55,947 nt of DNA from Sneathiella sp. (GTDB taxonomy: Bacteria; Pseudomonadota; Alphaproteobacteria; Sneathiellales; Sneathiellaceae), in the NCBI GenBank assembly GCA_002706985.1, contig PAKP01000059.1, positions 1-55,947 on the forward strand, read 5' to 3'. This document shows positions 36,632 to 46,752 of this stretch, piece after piece. The number at the start of each line of letters is the position of its first letter. Position 1 is the stretch's first letter. The notes under the pieces were generated by a model that was given only the letters and a program-made list of their open reading frames with translations, had not been told where the DNA came from and made no database searches. The position numbers were made by a program, and so were the translations under genes.

Positions 36632-38431
36632 CTATGCCGAAAGCTGGGCATCGTCAATGGCGAACAGGGTCTCGGCCCCTTCCGTCACCGGCCCGAGCAG
36701 GGCAGTTGCCATCGGCAGGATCTGCGCCATGAAGAAGCGCGCGGTGACGATTTTGGCATCGAGAAAAGCCGTGTCCGGATCGCCGTTCGCCCGCATCTCG
36801 CGCGCCTTCAGGGCCGATTTCGCGAGCAAATATCCGCCAACGGTCGTTGCGAACATCCGAAGGTATGGTGTCGCGCCTGCTGGGGCCGCATGGGGATCGT
36901 TGGGCGCATTGCTGTAGAGCCAGTCCGTCGCCTCCTTTAGAGCGCTGACGGCGAGATTGAGCTGTAACGACATCGCAGACATCTCATCGCCGGTATCGGC
37001 AAGCGCTTTCACGGTTTCGTCCATCTCGGTGAATAATGCCTTCACCGGCGCCCCGCCCTGCAAGGAGAGCTTGCGCCCCACCAGATCGAGCGCCTGGATG
37101 CCGTTCGTCCCCTCGTAAATGGGAAGGATGCGGGCATCGCGGTAATATTGCCCGACGCCGGTTTCCTCGATAAAGCCCATGCCGCCATGTACCTGCACCG
37201 CCGTCGACGCCAGCTCGACACCGAGGTCCGTGCACCAGCCCTTGGACATCGGGGTCAGCAGTTCGGCAAGGCCCATGGCCTTTTCCCGCGCCGCCTCGTC
37301 GGCCCCGTGATGGGCCTCGTCGAGGGCCGCGCCATTCAGATAGATGAGGCAGCGCATGGCCTCGATATTCGCGCGCATGGTCATCAGCATCCGCCGCACA
37401 TCGGCGTGATTGATGATCGGCGTCATTTCACCCTTGGGCATGCCCGGCGCCTGCCCCTGCCGACGATCCTTGGCATATTCCACCGCCTGCTGATAGGCGC
37501 GCTCGGCAACGGCAAGGCCCTGCACGCCGACATTGAGCCGGGCGCTGTTCATCATCGTAAACATGCAGGCCATGCCCTTGTTCTCGGCGCCGAGGAGATA
37601 GCCGACGCAGTCACCGTTGTCCCCATAGGACATCACCGCCGTCGGGCTCGCGTGGATACCGATCTTCTCTTCCAGCGAGACACATTTAAGGTCGTTCCGC
37701 TTGCCGAGCGTCCCGTCGTCCTTCACCAGATATTTCGGCACAATAAAGAGGGAGATGCCGCGCGTACCCGCCGGTGCGCCGGGCGTGCGGGCCAGCACGA
37801 GATGGATGATGTTCTCGCTCATCTCATGCTCCCCGTAGGTAATAAATATCTTCTGGCCGGAGATGCGCCATGTGCCGTCTTCCGCCGGTTCCGCCTTGGT
37901 CCGGAGCGCGCCGACATCCGATCCGGCCTGGCTTTCCGTCAGGTTCATGGTCGCCGCCCATTCGCCGCTGACCAGCTTCTTGAGGTACTTCTGCTGCTGC
38001 TCTTCGGTGCCATGGGCGAGGATGCTCTCGATCGCGCCCTGCGTCAGAAGCGGACAGAGCGAAAAGCCGAGGTTCGCCGCGTTCCACATTTCCACCGTTG
38101 CCAAAGCCACCGCGCTTGGCAGACCGCCGCCGTCATAGGCCTCCGGCGCGGAAATCCCGTTCCAGCCACCCTCGACGAACCCGGCATAGGCCTCAACCCA
38201 GCCGTCAGGCGTGGTTACAACACCGTCCTTCACATGGGAGCCCTGCAGATCACCGGGCTTGTTCAGTGGCGAGAGCACATTGGCCGCGAACTTCCCGGCC
38301 TCCTCCAGTACCGCCTCAACCACATCCGCTTCCGCATGTTCATATCCCTCCAGCTTGGCGAGGGACGGAAGGTCCGCAATATTGTTGAGAACAAAGCTCA
38401 TATCTTTCAGCGGGGCACTATATTCTGCCAT
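36632..38431 (-). CDS. Acyl-CoA dehydrogenase (large, with C-terminal extension)
   Basis: This 599-residue FAD enzyme has an N-terminal helical segment, then [19 protein letters not shown] and [15 protein letters not shown] (FAD/acyl site), [18 protein letters not shown], and [21 protein letters not shown]. The characteristic C-terminal domain of the AcdB/FadE-like long form, about 130 residues, follows from 470. It performs the first oxidation of a fatty-acyl or aromatic-acyl CoA. It is the first gene of a minus-strand catabolic series and has a 39-base palindrome upstream. Confidence 0.93.
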   Translation of the reverse strand: MAEYSAPLKDMSFVLNNIADLPSLAKLEGYEHAEADVVEAVLEEAGKFAANVLSPLNKPGDLQGSHVKDGVVTTPDGWVEAYAGFVEGGWNGISAPEAYDGGGLPSAVALATVEMWNAANLGFSLCPLLTQGAIESILAHGTEEQQQKYLKKLVSGEWAATMNLTESQAGSDVGALRTKAEPAEDGTWRISGQKIFITYGEHEMSENIIHLVLARTPGAPAGTRGISLFIVPKYLVKDDGTLGKRNDLKCVSLEEKIGIHASPTAVMSYGDNGDCVGYLLGAENKGMACMFTMMNSARLNVGVQGLAVAERAYQQAVEYAKDRRQGQAPGMPKGEMTPIINHADVRRMLMTMRANIEAMRCLIYLNGAALDEAHHGADEAAREKAMGLAELLTPMSKGWCTDLGVELASTAVQVHGGMGFIEETGVGQYYRDARILPIYEGTNGIQALDLVGRKLSLQGGAPVKALFTEMDETVKALADTGDEMSAMSLQLNLAVSALKEATDWLYSNAPNDPHAAPAGATPYLRMFATTVGGYLLAKSALKAREMRANGDPDTAFLDAKIVTARFFMAQILPMATALLGPVTEGAETLFAIDDAQLSA

Positions 38432-38456
38432 GGAGACGCCTTTCCCGTATTTGTTT

Positions 38457-38495
38457 TCTCATTCTCGGGATGTTATGGCATATCCCGCAATGAGA
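38457..38495. promoter_or_regulatory. 39-base imperfect palindrome in the acyl-CoA dehydrogenase/sua5 divergent gap
   Basis: The left arm is TCTCATT-CT-CGGGAT, the right arm ATCCCG-C-AATGAGA, with a 10-base spacer. Thirteen of the arm positions pair exactly. The element is centred about 45 bases upstream of the acyl-CoA dehydrogenase start and 108 before sua5. It could be a TetR- or GntR-type operator for the catabolic gene. Confidence 0.5.
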
Positions 38496-38584
38496 AAAAA
38501 GACTTTCGCGCAATGCCGCGACGCTTGACCGGACGGTGTTTTCGGGTAAAGCCTCGCACAAGGATAACAGCGGATCGATCAGAG

Positions 38585-39550
38585 ATGAAGATATTCACAC
38601 CCGGCTCGGCCGGATATGACGCCGCCGCCGCGGAAATACAGGCGGGCAGGCTTGTCGCCTTCGCGACCGAAACCGTCTATGGCCTCGGCGGCAATGCCGA
38701 GGATGACCGAGCCGTTGCCGCCATCTATGACGCCAAGGGACGGCCGAGTTTCAACCCGCTGATCATCCATGTACCGACCCTTGAGATCGCGCGCCGCTAT
38801 GTCCGTTTCAGCCCGCTTGCCGAGCGGCTGGCGGCGACCTTCTGGCCGGGCGCCCTCACCCTCGTGCTGCCGCGCACCGAAGACTGTCCCGTCTCCCGGC
38901 TGGCAAGCGCAGGACTCGAAACACTGGCCATCCGCATACCTGGCCATCGACAGGCGCTCGAGTTCCTGAAGGCCTGCGACCGCCCCCTCGCCGCGCCGAG
39001 CGCCAATCCGTCGGGCGGGATCAGTCCGACCACGGCGCAGCATGTGATCGACGGGCTCGGCGGAAAGATCTCCGGGGTGCTTGACGGCGGGGCCTGCGCC
39101 GTCGGGGTGGAGAGCACGGTGGTCGGTTTTGCCAATGAGAAACCCGTCCTCCTGCGGCCGGGCGGCATCACCCGCGAGGCGATCGAGGCAGTCGCCGGTC
39201 CACTGCTCCGTCCGGACACAGAGGGCGCGCCATCGAGCCCCGGCATGCTCAAAAGCCATTACGCCCCCAGGGCCGATGTCCGGCTGAACGCCACCGACAA
39301 GCGCGAGGGAGAGGCCTATCTTGGCTTTGGCCGGGAATATGATACTCTGGCCGATATCAACCTGAGCGAGGCAGGCGACCTGACCGAGGCGACAGCACGG
39401 CTCTTCTCCGCCCTGCATCTGCTCGACGAGATGAATTTCAAGCGCATCGCCGTCGGCCCGATCCCCGAGGTCGGCCTTGGCGTTGCGATCAATGACCGTC
39501 TCCGCCGCGCCGCCGCGCCGAAGTCGGAAAAGGAAGAGGTCGGCCCATGA
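38585..39550 (+). CDS. sua5: L-threonylcarbamoyladenylate synthase (Sua5/YrdC/YciO family)
   Basis: This protein of 321 residues makes the threonylcarbamoyl-AMP used for t6A37 modification of ANN-decoding tRNAs. The YrdC domain shows VAFATETVYGLGGNA, KGRPSFNPLIIHV, FWPGALTLVLPR and APSANPSGGISPT. The Sua5 C-terminal domain begins after SSPGMLKSHYAPRADV. The frame runs open far upstream, antisense to the acyl-CoA dehydrogenase, but the family N-terminus fits ATG 38585. It overlaps the next gene by 4 bases. Confidence 0.94.
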   Translation: MKIFTPGSAGYDAAAAEIQAGRLVAFATETVYGLGGNAEDDRAVAAIYDAKGRPSFNPLIIHVPTLEIARRYVRFSPLAERLAATFWPGALTLVLPRTEDCPVSRLASAGLETLAIRIPGHRQALEFLKACDRPLAAPSANPSGGISPTTAQHVIDGLGGKISGVLDGGACAVGVESTVVGFANEKPVLLRPGGITREAIEAVAGPLLRPDTEGAPSSPGMLKSHYAPRADVRLNATDKREGEAYLGFGREYDTLADINLSEAGDLTEATARLFSALHLLDEMNFKRIAVGPIPEVGLGVAINDRLRRAAAPKSEKEEVGP

Positions 39551-40950
39551 ACATCATCGAGGAGCTGGGAAATATCGTCGGCAAGACCCATGTCATCACG
39601 GATGAGGCCGAAATGCAGGGCTTCGTGGTCGAGTGGCGCGACAAGTTCGTCGGCCGTGCCCGCGCCGTGGTACAGCCGAAAACGACCAAGGAAGTCGCCG
39701 CCGTCGTCCGGCTTTGCGCCGAGACGAAAACAGCGCTGGTGCCGCAGGGCGGCAATACCAGCCTCGTCGGCGGCTCCATCCCCTTCACCGGGGGCGAAGA
39801 AGTCATCCTCTCCACCAACCGCATGAATAGCGTGCGGGAGATTGACCGGCTGAACGGCACGCTCACGGTCGATGCGGGCTGCATCCTCGCCAATCTGCAA
39901 CAGGTCGCCGAGGAGAACGGCTTTATCTTCCCGCTCCGTATCGGCTCGGAAGGAAGCTGCCAGATCGGCGGCAATATCTCCACCAATGCCGGCGGCGTGC
40001 AGGTGCTGCATTACGGCAATACCCGCGAGCAGGTGCTCGGGCTGGAGGTTGTGCTGCCGGACGGGCGCATCTGGGACGGGCTGACCGGCCTTCGAAAAGA
40101 TAACACTGGCTATGATCTCAAGCAGCTTTTTATCGGCGCGGAGGGCACGCTCGGTATCGTCACCGGCGCGGTGGTGAAGATGTATCCGAAGCCGAAATAC
40201 CAGCAGGTGGCGCTCGTCGCCGTTCCCTCCGTCGAGGCGGCGATCGAGTTCCTGAGCCTCGCCCGCGCTATGAGCGGTGACCAGGTAACCGCGATCGAAC
40301 TCATTTCCCGCTACTGCATCGACATGGTGGTGCGCCATGTGCCGGATTTCACCGACCCGATGCCCGCCCGCTATGACTGGCAGGTACTGGTCGAGCTGTC
40401 ATCAAGCGCGACGCCGGAGTTGAAGGAACTGATGGAAAGCATCCTCGCCGAAGGTTTCGAGAAGGAGATCGTCCTCGATGCCGTCGTGCCCGCGAGCGAG
40501 GCGCAACAGCAGCATCTCTGGCGCCTGCGCGAAGAAATCTCCGCTGCCCAGAAGCCCGAAGGCGGCAGCATCAAGCATGATATTTCCGTCCCCGTCTCGC
40601 GCTATGCCGATTTCATCCGCGAGGCCGATATAGCGGTCGGGAAAATCATCCCGACCTTCCGCTCCGTCGTGTTTGGGCATATCGGCGATGGCAATGTCCA
40701 TTATAACCCGATGCAGCCCGCGGATATGGACCGGGCGGAATATCTCTCGCACTGGGAGGACGTCAGCCGCGCGGTCCATGATATCGCCGTGAAAATGCGC
40801 GGCTCCATCAGCGCCGAGCATGGCATCGGCCGGCTCAAGGCCGACGATCTGGTGCATTACAAACCCGAGGTCGAGATCGATCTCATGCGGCGGATCAAGA
40901 AAGCCCTCGATCCGGATGGCATCATGAACCCCGGAAAGCTCTTAAAATAG
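39547..40950 (+). CDS. FAD-binding 2-hydroxyacid dehydrogenase (D-2-hydroxyglutarate/glycolate/lactate type)
   Basis: This 467-residue flavoprotein of the VAO/PCMH fold has a first FAD motif ALVPQGGNTSLVGGSIP, a second LRIGSEGSCQIGGNISTNAGG, and C-terminal metal/substrate motifs GHIGDGNVHYNP and SAEHGIGRLK. This is the D-2-hydroxyglutarate dehydrogenase or GlcD-like class. The precise substrate cannot be read from the sequence. It is translationally coupled to sua5 by ATGA, and its stop overlaps that of the converging EAL gene by 9 bases. Confidence 0.9.
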   Translation: MNIIEELGNIVGKTHVITDEAEMQGFVVEWRDKFVGRARAVVQPKTTKEVAAVVRLCAETKTALVPQGGNTSLVGGSIPFTGGEEVILSTNRMNSVREIDRLNGTLTVDAGCILANLQQVAEENGFIFPLRIGSEGSCQIGGNISTNAGGVQVLHYGNTREQVLGLEVVLPDGRIWDGLTGLRKDNTGYDLKQLFIGAEGTLGIVTGAVVKMYPKPKYQQVALVAVPSVEAAIEFLSLARAMSGDQVTAIELISRYCIDMVVRHVPDFTDPMPARYDWQVLVELSSSATPELKELMESILAEGFEKEIVLDAVVPASEAQQQHLWRLREEISAAQKPEGGSIKHDISVPVSRYADFIREADIAVGKIIPTFRSVVFGHIGDGNVHYNPMQPADMDRAEYLSHWEDVSRAVHDIAVKMRGSISAEHGIGRLKADDLVHYKPEVEIDLMRRIKKALDPDGIMNPGKLLK

Positions 40951-43242
40951 CGATTTCTGGGTGAAGGTAGTAAAGCCGGGATTGCGGATGAAGGGCAGGA
41001 TTTCCTCCGCCGCCGCCGGACGCGAGAACAGGAAGCCCTGCGCCTGATGGCATTTGGCGGACCACAGGAATTCCACCTGGTCCGTTGTCTCCACCCCTTC
41101 GGCCAGCACCTTCATGCCGAGGCTGCGGCCGAGCGAGATCACCGTCTGGGCAATCGCCGCATCATCGCCATTCTCGGTCAGGCCGTCGATGAAGGTCTTG
41201 TCGATCTTGAGCGCCGAGACCGGCAACTGCCGAAGATAGCTCAAAGAGGAATAGCCGGTGCCGAAATCATCGATGGCGAAGCTGACGCCGAGGTCGCGCA
41301 GCTCGCGGAAATTCCGGAGCGTCTGCTCAGGGTTCTCCATGATCACGCTTTCTGTCACCTCCAGCTCCAGAAGCCGGGGCGGACAGCCCGTGACCTTCAG
41401 GGTCTTGCGGATCAGATCGACAAAATCGTCGTTCTGGAAGATCGACAGCGACAGATTGACCGCCACGCGGAAATCATCTGCCCCCTCATCAAGCCATGCA
41501 CGCCGCTGACGGCAGGCCTCCTGAAGCACCCATTCGCTGATCGGTGCAATCAGGCCGGAACTTTCGGCAACCGGAATAAACTCGTTCGGCGCGACAAACT
41601 TCCCCGCCTCCCGCTGCCAGCGGATTAGGGCCTCAACGCCGATGATCGTGCCCGTATCAAGATCGACCTGCGGCTGGTATTTGAGCGACAGGTCCTTGCG
41701 CCCGATGCCCGTGCGCAGCGCATTGTTCATCTCGACACGGGCGTTGATGTCGTTGGCGATGGCGCTGTTGTAAAAGCAAAAATAGGAGCCGTTCCGGACC
41801 TTGAGATTGGCGAGCGCGATATTGGTGTTGCGCCACAGCGTCGTTGCGTTATCCGCGTCCGCCGGATAGATGGCAAGGCCGATGCGCGGCACAATATGCG
41901 GCAGGTTTTCGCGCGTTGACGGCCCATGCTCGAACAGGCTGTGAATGGTTTTCGGGATCTGCTTGAGCTCCCGCGTCGTCTTGTAGGGCAGGCAAAGGCC
42001 GAAACCGTTCCCGGAAGTGCGGGCCAGCGAAATGGCATTCGGGAACAGCTGCGTCAGCTGCTCCGAGACGAACTGCAACAGCTCGTCACCCGCGTCATGA
42101 CCAAGGGCGATGTTCAGCTCTGGCAGATGTTCCAGCGTGAACTGCACGACGGCCACCTTCTTCTTCTCCGGCCGCGCCACCGTTTCGATATACTGCTGTA
42201 CATCGGAGCGGAACTTGGCCCGGCTGTCGAGGCCGGTCAGGCTGTCATTGAAGGCGAGGCGCTTGATCTCCTCGAACATGTCGGCATTTTCAAGGCCGAG
42301 GGTGATATTGGCGCAGATCAGTTCCATCTGTCGGGTTTCAAGGAAGGTGAGCGGCGCGCCGTTTTCCAGCACGACCACGCCCTTCAGCTTGTCATCGCGG
42401 CTGATACAGAGAATGCTCACCACGTCGGTAAAGATATTCTCTCGGCTGACCGTCGCGCCGAGGATCATGCCGAACAGCTCCTCATCGACGACTTCCTTCA
42501 CCCGCTGCTTGTTGGCGGTGACATAGCCGCCCTTGCCCGCGGTGACGGACAGCTCACCCGTATGCTCGTTCGGGATTGCGAAGAAGCAATCCTCGACATT
42601 CTTGCAGATGACCTTAAGCTGCGTCAGGATCGTCAGGCAGAAATCCTCAACCGAACGGACGCCGTAAAGCTCCCGCGTGATATCGAGGATGGTCTGCAGG
42701 GACTGCTTGTTGTCCTCCTCGGTGACCAGCCGCTCATAGGATTGCAGGGCGATGGTAAGGCTGGTGAACAGCTTGGGCAGGTTGATCTCGGAAATATCGC
42801 GGTAATCGCTGACGTCATAATCGAGGAAACGGTTCTGCGTCTCTCCGGGCGCCGTCGCCTCGCCCAGCAGCACGATGCGGATCGTCCGGTTGTCGAGCTC
42901 GGTCCGGAGCTTGCGCACCAATGCGAGGCCACTCTCCCCCTTCTCGCCCGAGACATCGACGATCACAACGGCGATATCCGGATGCGCCTCCAGCATGTCC
43001 GCCGCCGTATTCGCATTCTCCGCGATCAGGAAAACAACGGGCACATGGCCGAACACAAAGGTATCGAGTGACCCGTAGGGATCATTATTCTTCGGAATAT
43101 TGATGGAAACCAGCAGTATCTTACGCTGTGGCGCCGGGCTGAACGGGCGCTGTTTCCGTGAAGCCGACAGTGTCGGCATCTGGCCGTCAACTGAGCGAAT
43201 CATGATATTTACGCATACTGTACTACCCCCAACTGAGGCCAT
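40942..43242 (-). CDS. EAL-domain c-di-GMP phosphodiesterase with receiver-like, DUF3369 and degenerate GGDEF domains
   Basis: This 766-residue protein has a receiver-like domain (residues 40-165, Asp in VVIVDVSGE), a DUF3369/GAF-like domain (about 170-310), and a GGDEF domain whose signature reads SGNGF, so it is inactive. An EAL domain (from about 500) follows with the full set: GVEALIRW, NLSLSIF, EVTESVIM, IDDFGTGYSSL, KIDKTFI, AEGVET. Predicted activity is hydrolysis of c-di-GMP, which governs attachment versus motility. It is soluble. No ribosome site is seen; ATGs at 43203 and 43179 are alternative starts. Confidence 0.9.
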   Translation of the reverse strand: MASVGGSTVCVNIMIRSVDGQMPTLSASRKQRPFSPAPQRKILLVSINIPKNNDPYGSLDTFVFGHVPVVFLIAENANTAADMLEAHPDIAVVIVDVSGEKGESGLALVRKLRTELDNRTIRIVLLGEATAPGETQNRFLDYDVSDYRDISEINLPKLFTSLTIALQSYERLVTEEDNKQSLQTILDITRELYGVRSVEDFCLTILTQLKVICKNVEDCFFAIPNEHTGELSVTAGKGGYVTANKQRVKEVVDEELFGMILGATVSRENIFTDVVSILCISRDDKLKGVVVLENGAPLTFLETRQMELICANITLGLENADMFEEIKRLAFNDSLTGLDSRAKFRSDVQQYIETVARPEKKKVAVVQFTLEHLPELNIALGHDAGDELLQFVSEQLTQLFPNAISLARTSGNGFGLCLPYKTTRELKQIPKTIHSLFEHGPSTRENLPHIVPRIGLAIYPADADNATTLWRNTNIALANLKVRNGSYFCFYNSAIANDINARVEMNNALRTGIGRKDLSLKYQPQVDLDTGTIIGVEALIRWQREAGKFVAPNEFIPVAESSGLIAPISEWVLQEACRQRRAWLDEGADDFRVAVNLSLSIFQNDDFVDLIRKTLKVTGCPPRLLELEVTESVIMENPEQTLRNFRELRDLGVSFAIDDFGTGYSSLSYLRQLPVSALKIDKTFIDGLTENGDDAAIAQTVISLGRSLGMKVLAEGVETTDQVEFLWSAKCHQAQGFLFSRPAAAEEILPFIRNPGFTTFTQKSLF

Positions 43243-43331
43243 GATGAGTCAATTGGAAAAATTACGCAAATATTTTCGACAAATTTGGCAAAAAAGGGCC
43301 ATAACCCCCTATATTTAGGGTGCTTTAAGGG

Positions 43332-43340
43332 TTATCCACA
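43332..43340 (+). other. Perfect DnaA-box sequence in the gap before the EAL gene
   Basis: TTATCCACA matches the DnaA consensus. It lies in the 189-base gap 43243-43431, which also holds a nested hairpin (ATAACCC/GGGTTAT with inner CCCTA/TAGGG, 43301-43335). Only one box is seen, so an origin is not supported; a DnaA-titration or regulatory role is possible. Confidence 0.3.
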
Positions 43341-43431
43341 CAAAAAAGGACAGTGCCCACGCCCTAAAATTGACATGATTTGCCACGCGGAATTCGCCTG
43401 TTTTCCGCATCGCGCATACCGAAAAACGATC

Positions 43432-44805
43432 CTATTTGATGACGATTTCCGGCCCCATGAAGGTCGTCGGCAACCAGGTCGACAGCGTCGGGATATAGGT
43501 CACTAGGATCAGGAAAACGAACAGGATACCGAGCCATGGCAGGGCGGCCTTCACCACCCGCATGATCGGCATCCCCGCTATGCCTGAGGTCACGAACAGA
43601 TTCAGCCCGACCGGCGGCGTTATCATCCCGATCTCCATATTCACCACCATGATGATGCCGAGATGGATTGGGTCGATGCCGAGTTCCATGGCAATTGGAA
43701 AGACCAGCGGCGCAACGATCACGATCAGGCCCGACGGCTCCATGAACTGACCGCCGATCAGCAGGATGACATTGACGACGATCAGGAAGACCCACCAGTT
43801 AAAGCCGGCATCCAGCATCGCGCCTGCAATCTGCTGCGGGATCTGCTCGTCGGTCAGTACATGCTTCAGGATCAGCGCGTTGGCAATGATAAACATCAGC
43901 GTGACGGTGAGCTTGCCCGCCTCGAACAGGGTATCGCGGGTGTCCTTGTGGAAGAACACAGTGATTAGCGCCTGTGGTTTGCGCCAGATCGGGATCGGCG
44001 TATCGCCCGGCCGGTGCAGCGGCCCCATATCGCAATAGATGAAGTTGGCGATCAGGAACGCATAGACCGAGGCCACCGCCGCCGCCTCCGTCGGGGTAAA
44101 GACACCGCCGTAGATGCCGCCGAGGATAATAACGATCAGGAACAGGCCCCAGCCCGCATCGCGCGCCGCGTTGAACACCTCGCCCCAGCCCTGCCAGTCG
44201 CCTTTCGGCAGGCCCTTCCATTTTGCGGCGACATAGATGCCGACCATCAGCATAAAGCCCGCGAGCAGGCCCGGGATCACCCCGGCGAGGAACATGCGCC
44301 CGACCGAGACGTCGGTTGCCGCCGCATAGACGACCATGACGATGGAGGGCGGGATCAGGATGCCGAGCGTCCCGGCGTTACAGATAATCCCGGCGGCGAA
44401 ATCCTTCTTGTAGCCAACCTGCGTCATCCCGGCGATGACGATGGAGCCGATAGCGACCACCGTTGCCGGGCTCGAGCCCGAGAGCGCCGCGAACATCATG
44501 CAGGCGAACACCCCGGCAATTGCGAGGCCGCCGCTGAAATGCCCGACCACGGCGATCGAGAAACGGATGATGCGCCGCGCTACGCCACCCGTCGACATAA
44601 AGCTGGATGCAAGGATAAAGAACGGAATGGCGAGCAAGGTGTAATGCCCGGCCATGGCTTCGTAAAAGGTCTGAGCGACGGAGGCGAGCGAACTGTCCGA
44701 GGCCGAGAGCAGGAAGAAGATGGAGGTCAGGCCGAGAGCGACGGCAATCGGCACGCCGAGCAGCAGCAGCGCAATAACAACGGCAAACAGAATGGCTATT
44801 TCCAT
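43432..44805 (-). CDS. TRAP transporter large permease (DctM)
   Basis: This 457-residue protein has 12 or so membrane helices. DctM strings are LLLLGVPIAVALGLTS, MAGHYTLLAIPFFILASSFM, ALSGSSPATVVAIGSI, GTLGILIPPSIVMVVYA and IGMITPPVGLNLFV. It forms the sodium-driven channel of a tripartite periplasmic transporter, usually for organic acids. It is the last gene of a complete dctP-dctQ-dctM set and follows dctQ by 3 bases. Confidence 0.95.
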   Translation of the reverse strand: MEIAILFAVVIALLLLGVPIAVALGLTSIFFLLSASDSSLASVAQTFYEAMAGHYTLLAIPFFILASSFMSTGGVARRIIRFSIAVVGHFSGGLAIAGVFACMMFAALSGSSPATVVAIGSIVIAGMTQVGYKKDFAAGIICNAGTLGILIPPSIVMVVYAAATDVSVGRMFLAGVIPGLLAGFMLMVGIYVAAKWKGLPKGDWQGWGEVFNAARDAGWGLFLIVIILGGIYGGVFTPTEAAAVASVYAFLIANFIYCDMGPLHRPGDTPIPIWRKPQALITVFFHKDTRDTLFEAGKLTVTLMFIIANALILKHVLTDEQIPQQIAGAMLDAGFNWWVFLIVVNVILLIGGQFMEPSGLIVIVAPLVFPIAMELGIDPIHLGIIMVVNMEIGMITPPVGLNLFVTSGIAGMPIMRVVKAALPWLGILFVFLILVTYIPTLSTWLPTTFMGPEIVIK

Positions 44806-44808
44806 CGA

Positions 44809-45489
44809 CTACTCCTCCCGAGCGGCTTTTGCGGCGGCTTCTTCAACCGCGTCTTCGGCTTCGTGGCTGACGATGATCAGCATCTGCTTGCCGGTGTAAA
44901 CGGCCCAGGCGGCCTGCAGAAACCGATAGAGAAGCAGCGCCATGCCAAAAGGCAGCATGACATAGGGGATCAGGCGCGGGATTTTCTCATAGCGCTCCCC
45001 ATCATTGAACCAGTCGGCGACGAACTGGAACATCTCCGGCATGAAGACATCATTGGTCTCATACCAGCCCTTGGCGAGGAACTTGTCCTGGAACCCGGTC
45101 GGGAACCAGCGGCCCGTCGTCGCCGGCAGATTGGCGAAATTCGCCCAGAAATCCCAACCGCCCTTCAGCAGCAGGAAGGCATAAACAATACAGCAGGCCA
45201 CCGCGAGAAGCGTGCAGATCTTGCGCGCCGGCGGCGAGAGCAGGCTGACGATCGCATCGACACCGAGATGCGCCGTTTTCTTGACGCAATAGCTGACACC
45301 CAAGATGACGAGCCAGGCGAAGAGGATCGACGTGACCTCAAGCCCCCAGAGAATGTTCGAATTGAAAACATAGCGCGCCACGACATTGGCAAAGGTGACC
45401 AGCGTCATCAGGCCGAGCATGACGGCGATCATCGTCTCCTCGAGCGAGTCAATGAATGATCGCGGTGACTGTGGATTATGCCCCGACAT
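44809..45489 (-). CDS. TRAP transporter small permease (DctQ)
   Basis: This 226-residue protein has four predicted helices. It carries the DctQ pattern: IDSLEETMIAVMLGLMTLVTF, NVVARYVFNSNILWGLEVTS, LVILGVSYCVKKTAHLGVDA. It is longer than most DctQ because of an extended loop (residues 115-165) between helices 3 and 4. It lies between the DctP and DctM genes. Confidence 0.92.
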   Translation of the reverse strand: MSGHNPQSPRSFIDSLEETMIAVMLGLMTLVTFANVVARYVFNSNILWGLEVTSILFAWLVILGVSYCVKKTAHLGVDAIVSLLSPPARKICTLLAVACCIVYAFLLLKGGWDFWANFANLPATTGRWFPTGFQDKFLAKGWYETNDVFMPEMFQFVADWFNDGERYEKIPRLIPYVMLPFGMALLLYRFLQAAWAVYTGKQMLIIVSHEAEDAVEEAAAKAAREE

Positions 45490-45558
45490 GGCCTCCCCCC
45501 TTGCCCGGTACGCGAAAAGATGCTGGCGCGGTGTTGGCCGCGCCAGCGGTTCAAACGC

Positions 45559-46563
45559 CTAGTTGGTCATATTGAACTTCTGTGCCTCGGCGATATTGTC
45601 GGCACCGACATCCGCCTCGAACTGAGCCCAGACCGGCTTCATGGCATCAACCCACATCTGCCGCTCTTCCGGGGACAGCTGACGTACAACGCCGCCGGCA
45701 TCGATGATCGCCTGCTTCGCTTCTGCGTTCACCTTGGTTGATTCGGCGTTCCGGGTTTCCGTCACTTCCGTGATGATGGTGTCCAGCTGTGTGCGGACAT
45801 CATCCGGCAGGCCGTCCCAGAATTCCGTCGAGGTGACGAGAAGATAGTCGATCACGCCGTGGTTGGTTTCGGTCGTGCCGTCCTGAACTTCGAAGAACTT
45901 CTGGCCATAGATGTTTGACCAGGTGTTTTCCTGTCCATCGACGGTTTTTTGCTGCAGAGCGCCATAGACTTCAGAGAAGGCCATTTTCTGGGGATTGGCG
46001 CCAAGAGCGTCCATCTGCGCGACCAGCACGTCAGATGACTGCACGCGAAATTTCAGCCCTTCCGCATCGCCGGGAGTAACCAGCGGCTTGTTGGCCGAGA
46101 ACTGCTTCATCCCGTTGTGCCAGAAAGCGAGGCCCAGAAGTCCGCGCTTGGTCATGCTTTCCTTCATCGCCTGGCCGGTGTCGGAGTTCTGGAAGGCATC
46201 CACAGCCTGGATATCCTTGAACATGAACGGCAGATCGAAGATACGGAACTGCTTGGTGAACTGCTCGAACTTGGAGAGCGACGGCGCGGCAAGCTGAACA
46301 TCGCCGTTCAGCAGCGCTTCCAGCACCTTATCATCGTTGTAAAGCGTGGAATTCGGATAGACTTCCATGCAGGCCTTGCCCTGCATCTCGCTGTTCACCC
46401 GCTCCTGCAGCAGGCTCGCGGCAATGCCTTTCGGGTGCTTGTCCGTGTTCGTCACATGGCTGAACTTGATGACAATTTCGCCCGGGTCGCAATTTGCGTA
46501 GGCCACAGAGCCGGACGCCATTAATACGGCGGTGGCCGCCGCAACCATTAATGCTTTACGCAT
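45559..46563 (-). CDS. TRAP transporter substrate-binding protein (DctP)
   Basis: This 334-residue exported protein has a signal peptide (MRKALMVAAATAVLMASGSVAYA). DctP strings include IKFSHVTNTDKHPKG, EVYPNSTLYNDDKVLEALLNGDVQLAAPS, KFRVQSSDVLVAQMDALGANPQKM, the conserved carboxylate-binding Arg region, and YGALQQKTVDGQENTW. It likely binds a C4-dicarboxylate or similar acid in the periplasm. It is the first gene of the TRAP operon, with a 189-base promoter gap upstream. Confidence 0.94.
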   Translation of the reverse strand: MRKALMVAAATAVLMASGSVAYANCDPGEIVIKFSHVTNTDKHPKGIAASLLQERVNSEMQGKACMEVYPNSTLYNDDKVLEALLNGDVQLAAPSLSKFEQFTKQFRIFDLPFMFKDIQAVDAFQNSDTGQAMKESMTKRGLLGLAFWHNGMKQFSANKPLVTPGDAEGLKFRVQSSDVLVAQMDALGANPQKMAFSEVYGALQQKTVDGQENTWSNIYGQKFFEVQDGTTETNHGVIDYLLVTSTEFWDGLPDDVRTQLDTIITEVTETRNAESTKVNAEAKQAIIDAGGVVRQLSPEERQMWVDAMKPVWAQFEADVGADNIAEAQKFNMTN

Positions 46564-46752
46564 AGTTTTAAATCCTCCCGATATGTATCACTGAAAATAT
46601 GGTGCGCCCTTTGGAGCGTCTTGGATGCCTCAAAGGGCCTCAGACACTATTGTTCACGAATTTTTCTCTTTTGCAATAAAATCTTGGCGGGCAGTTTTCA
46701 TGCTGCGCCGCAACATGAAACGTTCCTGATTATCGCCATCATCGCCGCAGTC

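Noticed and set aside
37148..38584. Long open frame in front of sua5, antisense to the acyl-CoA dehydrogenase
   Set aside because: It is an extension of the sua5 frame across the opposite strand of a clear gene; the translated part has no domain and high Arg/His content, and sua5 has a proper family N-terminus at 38585.
43243..43431. Replication origin near the DnaA box
   Set aside because: Only one box is present, with no cluster, no parS sites and no replication gene beside it.
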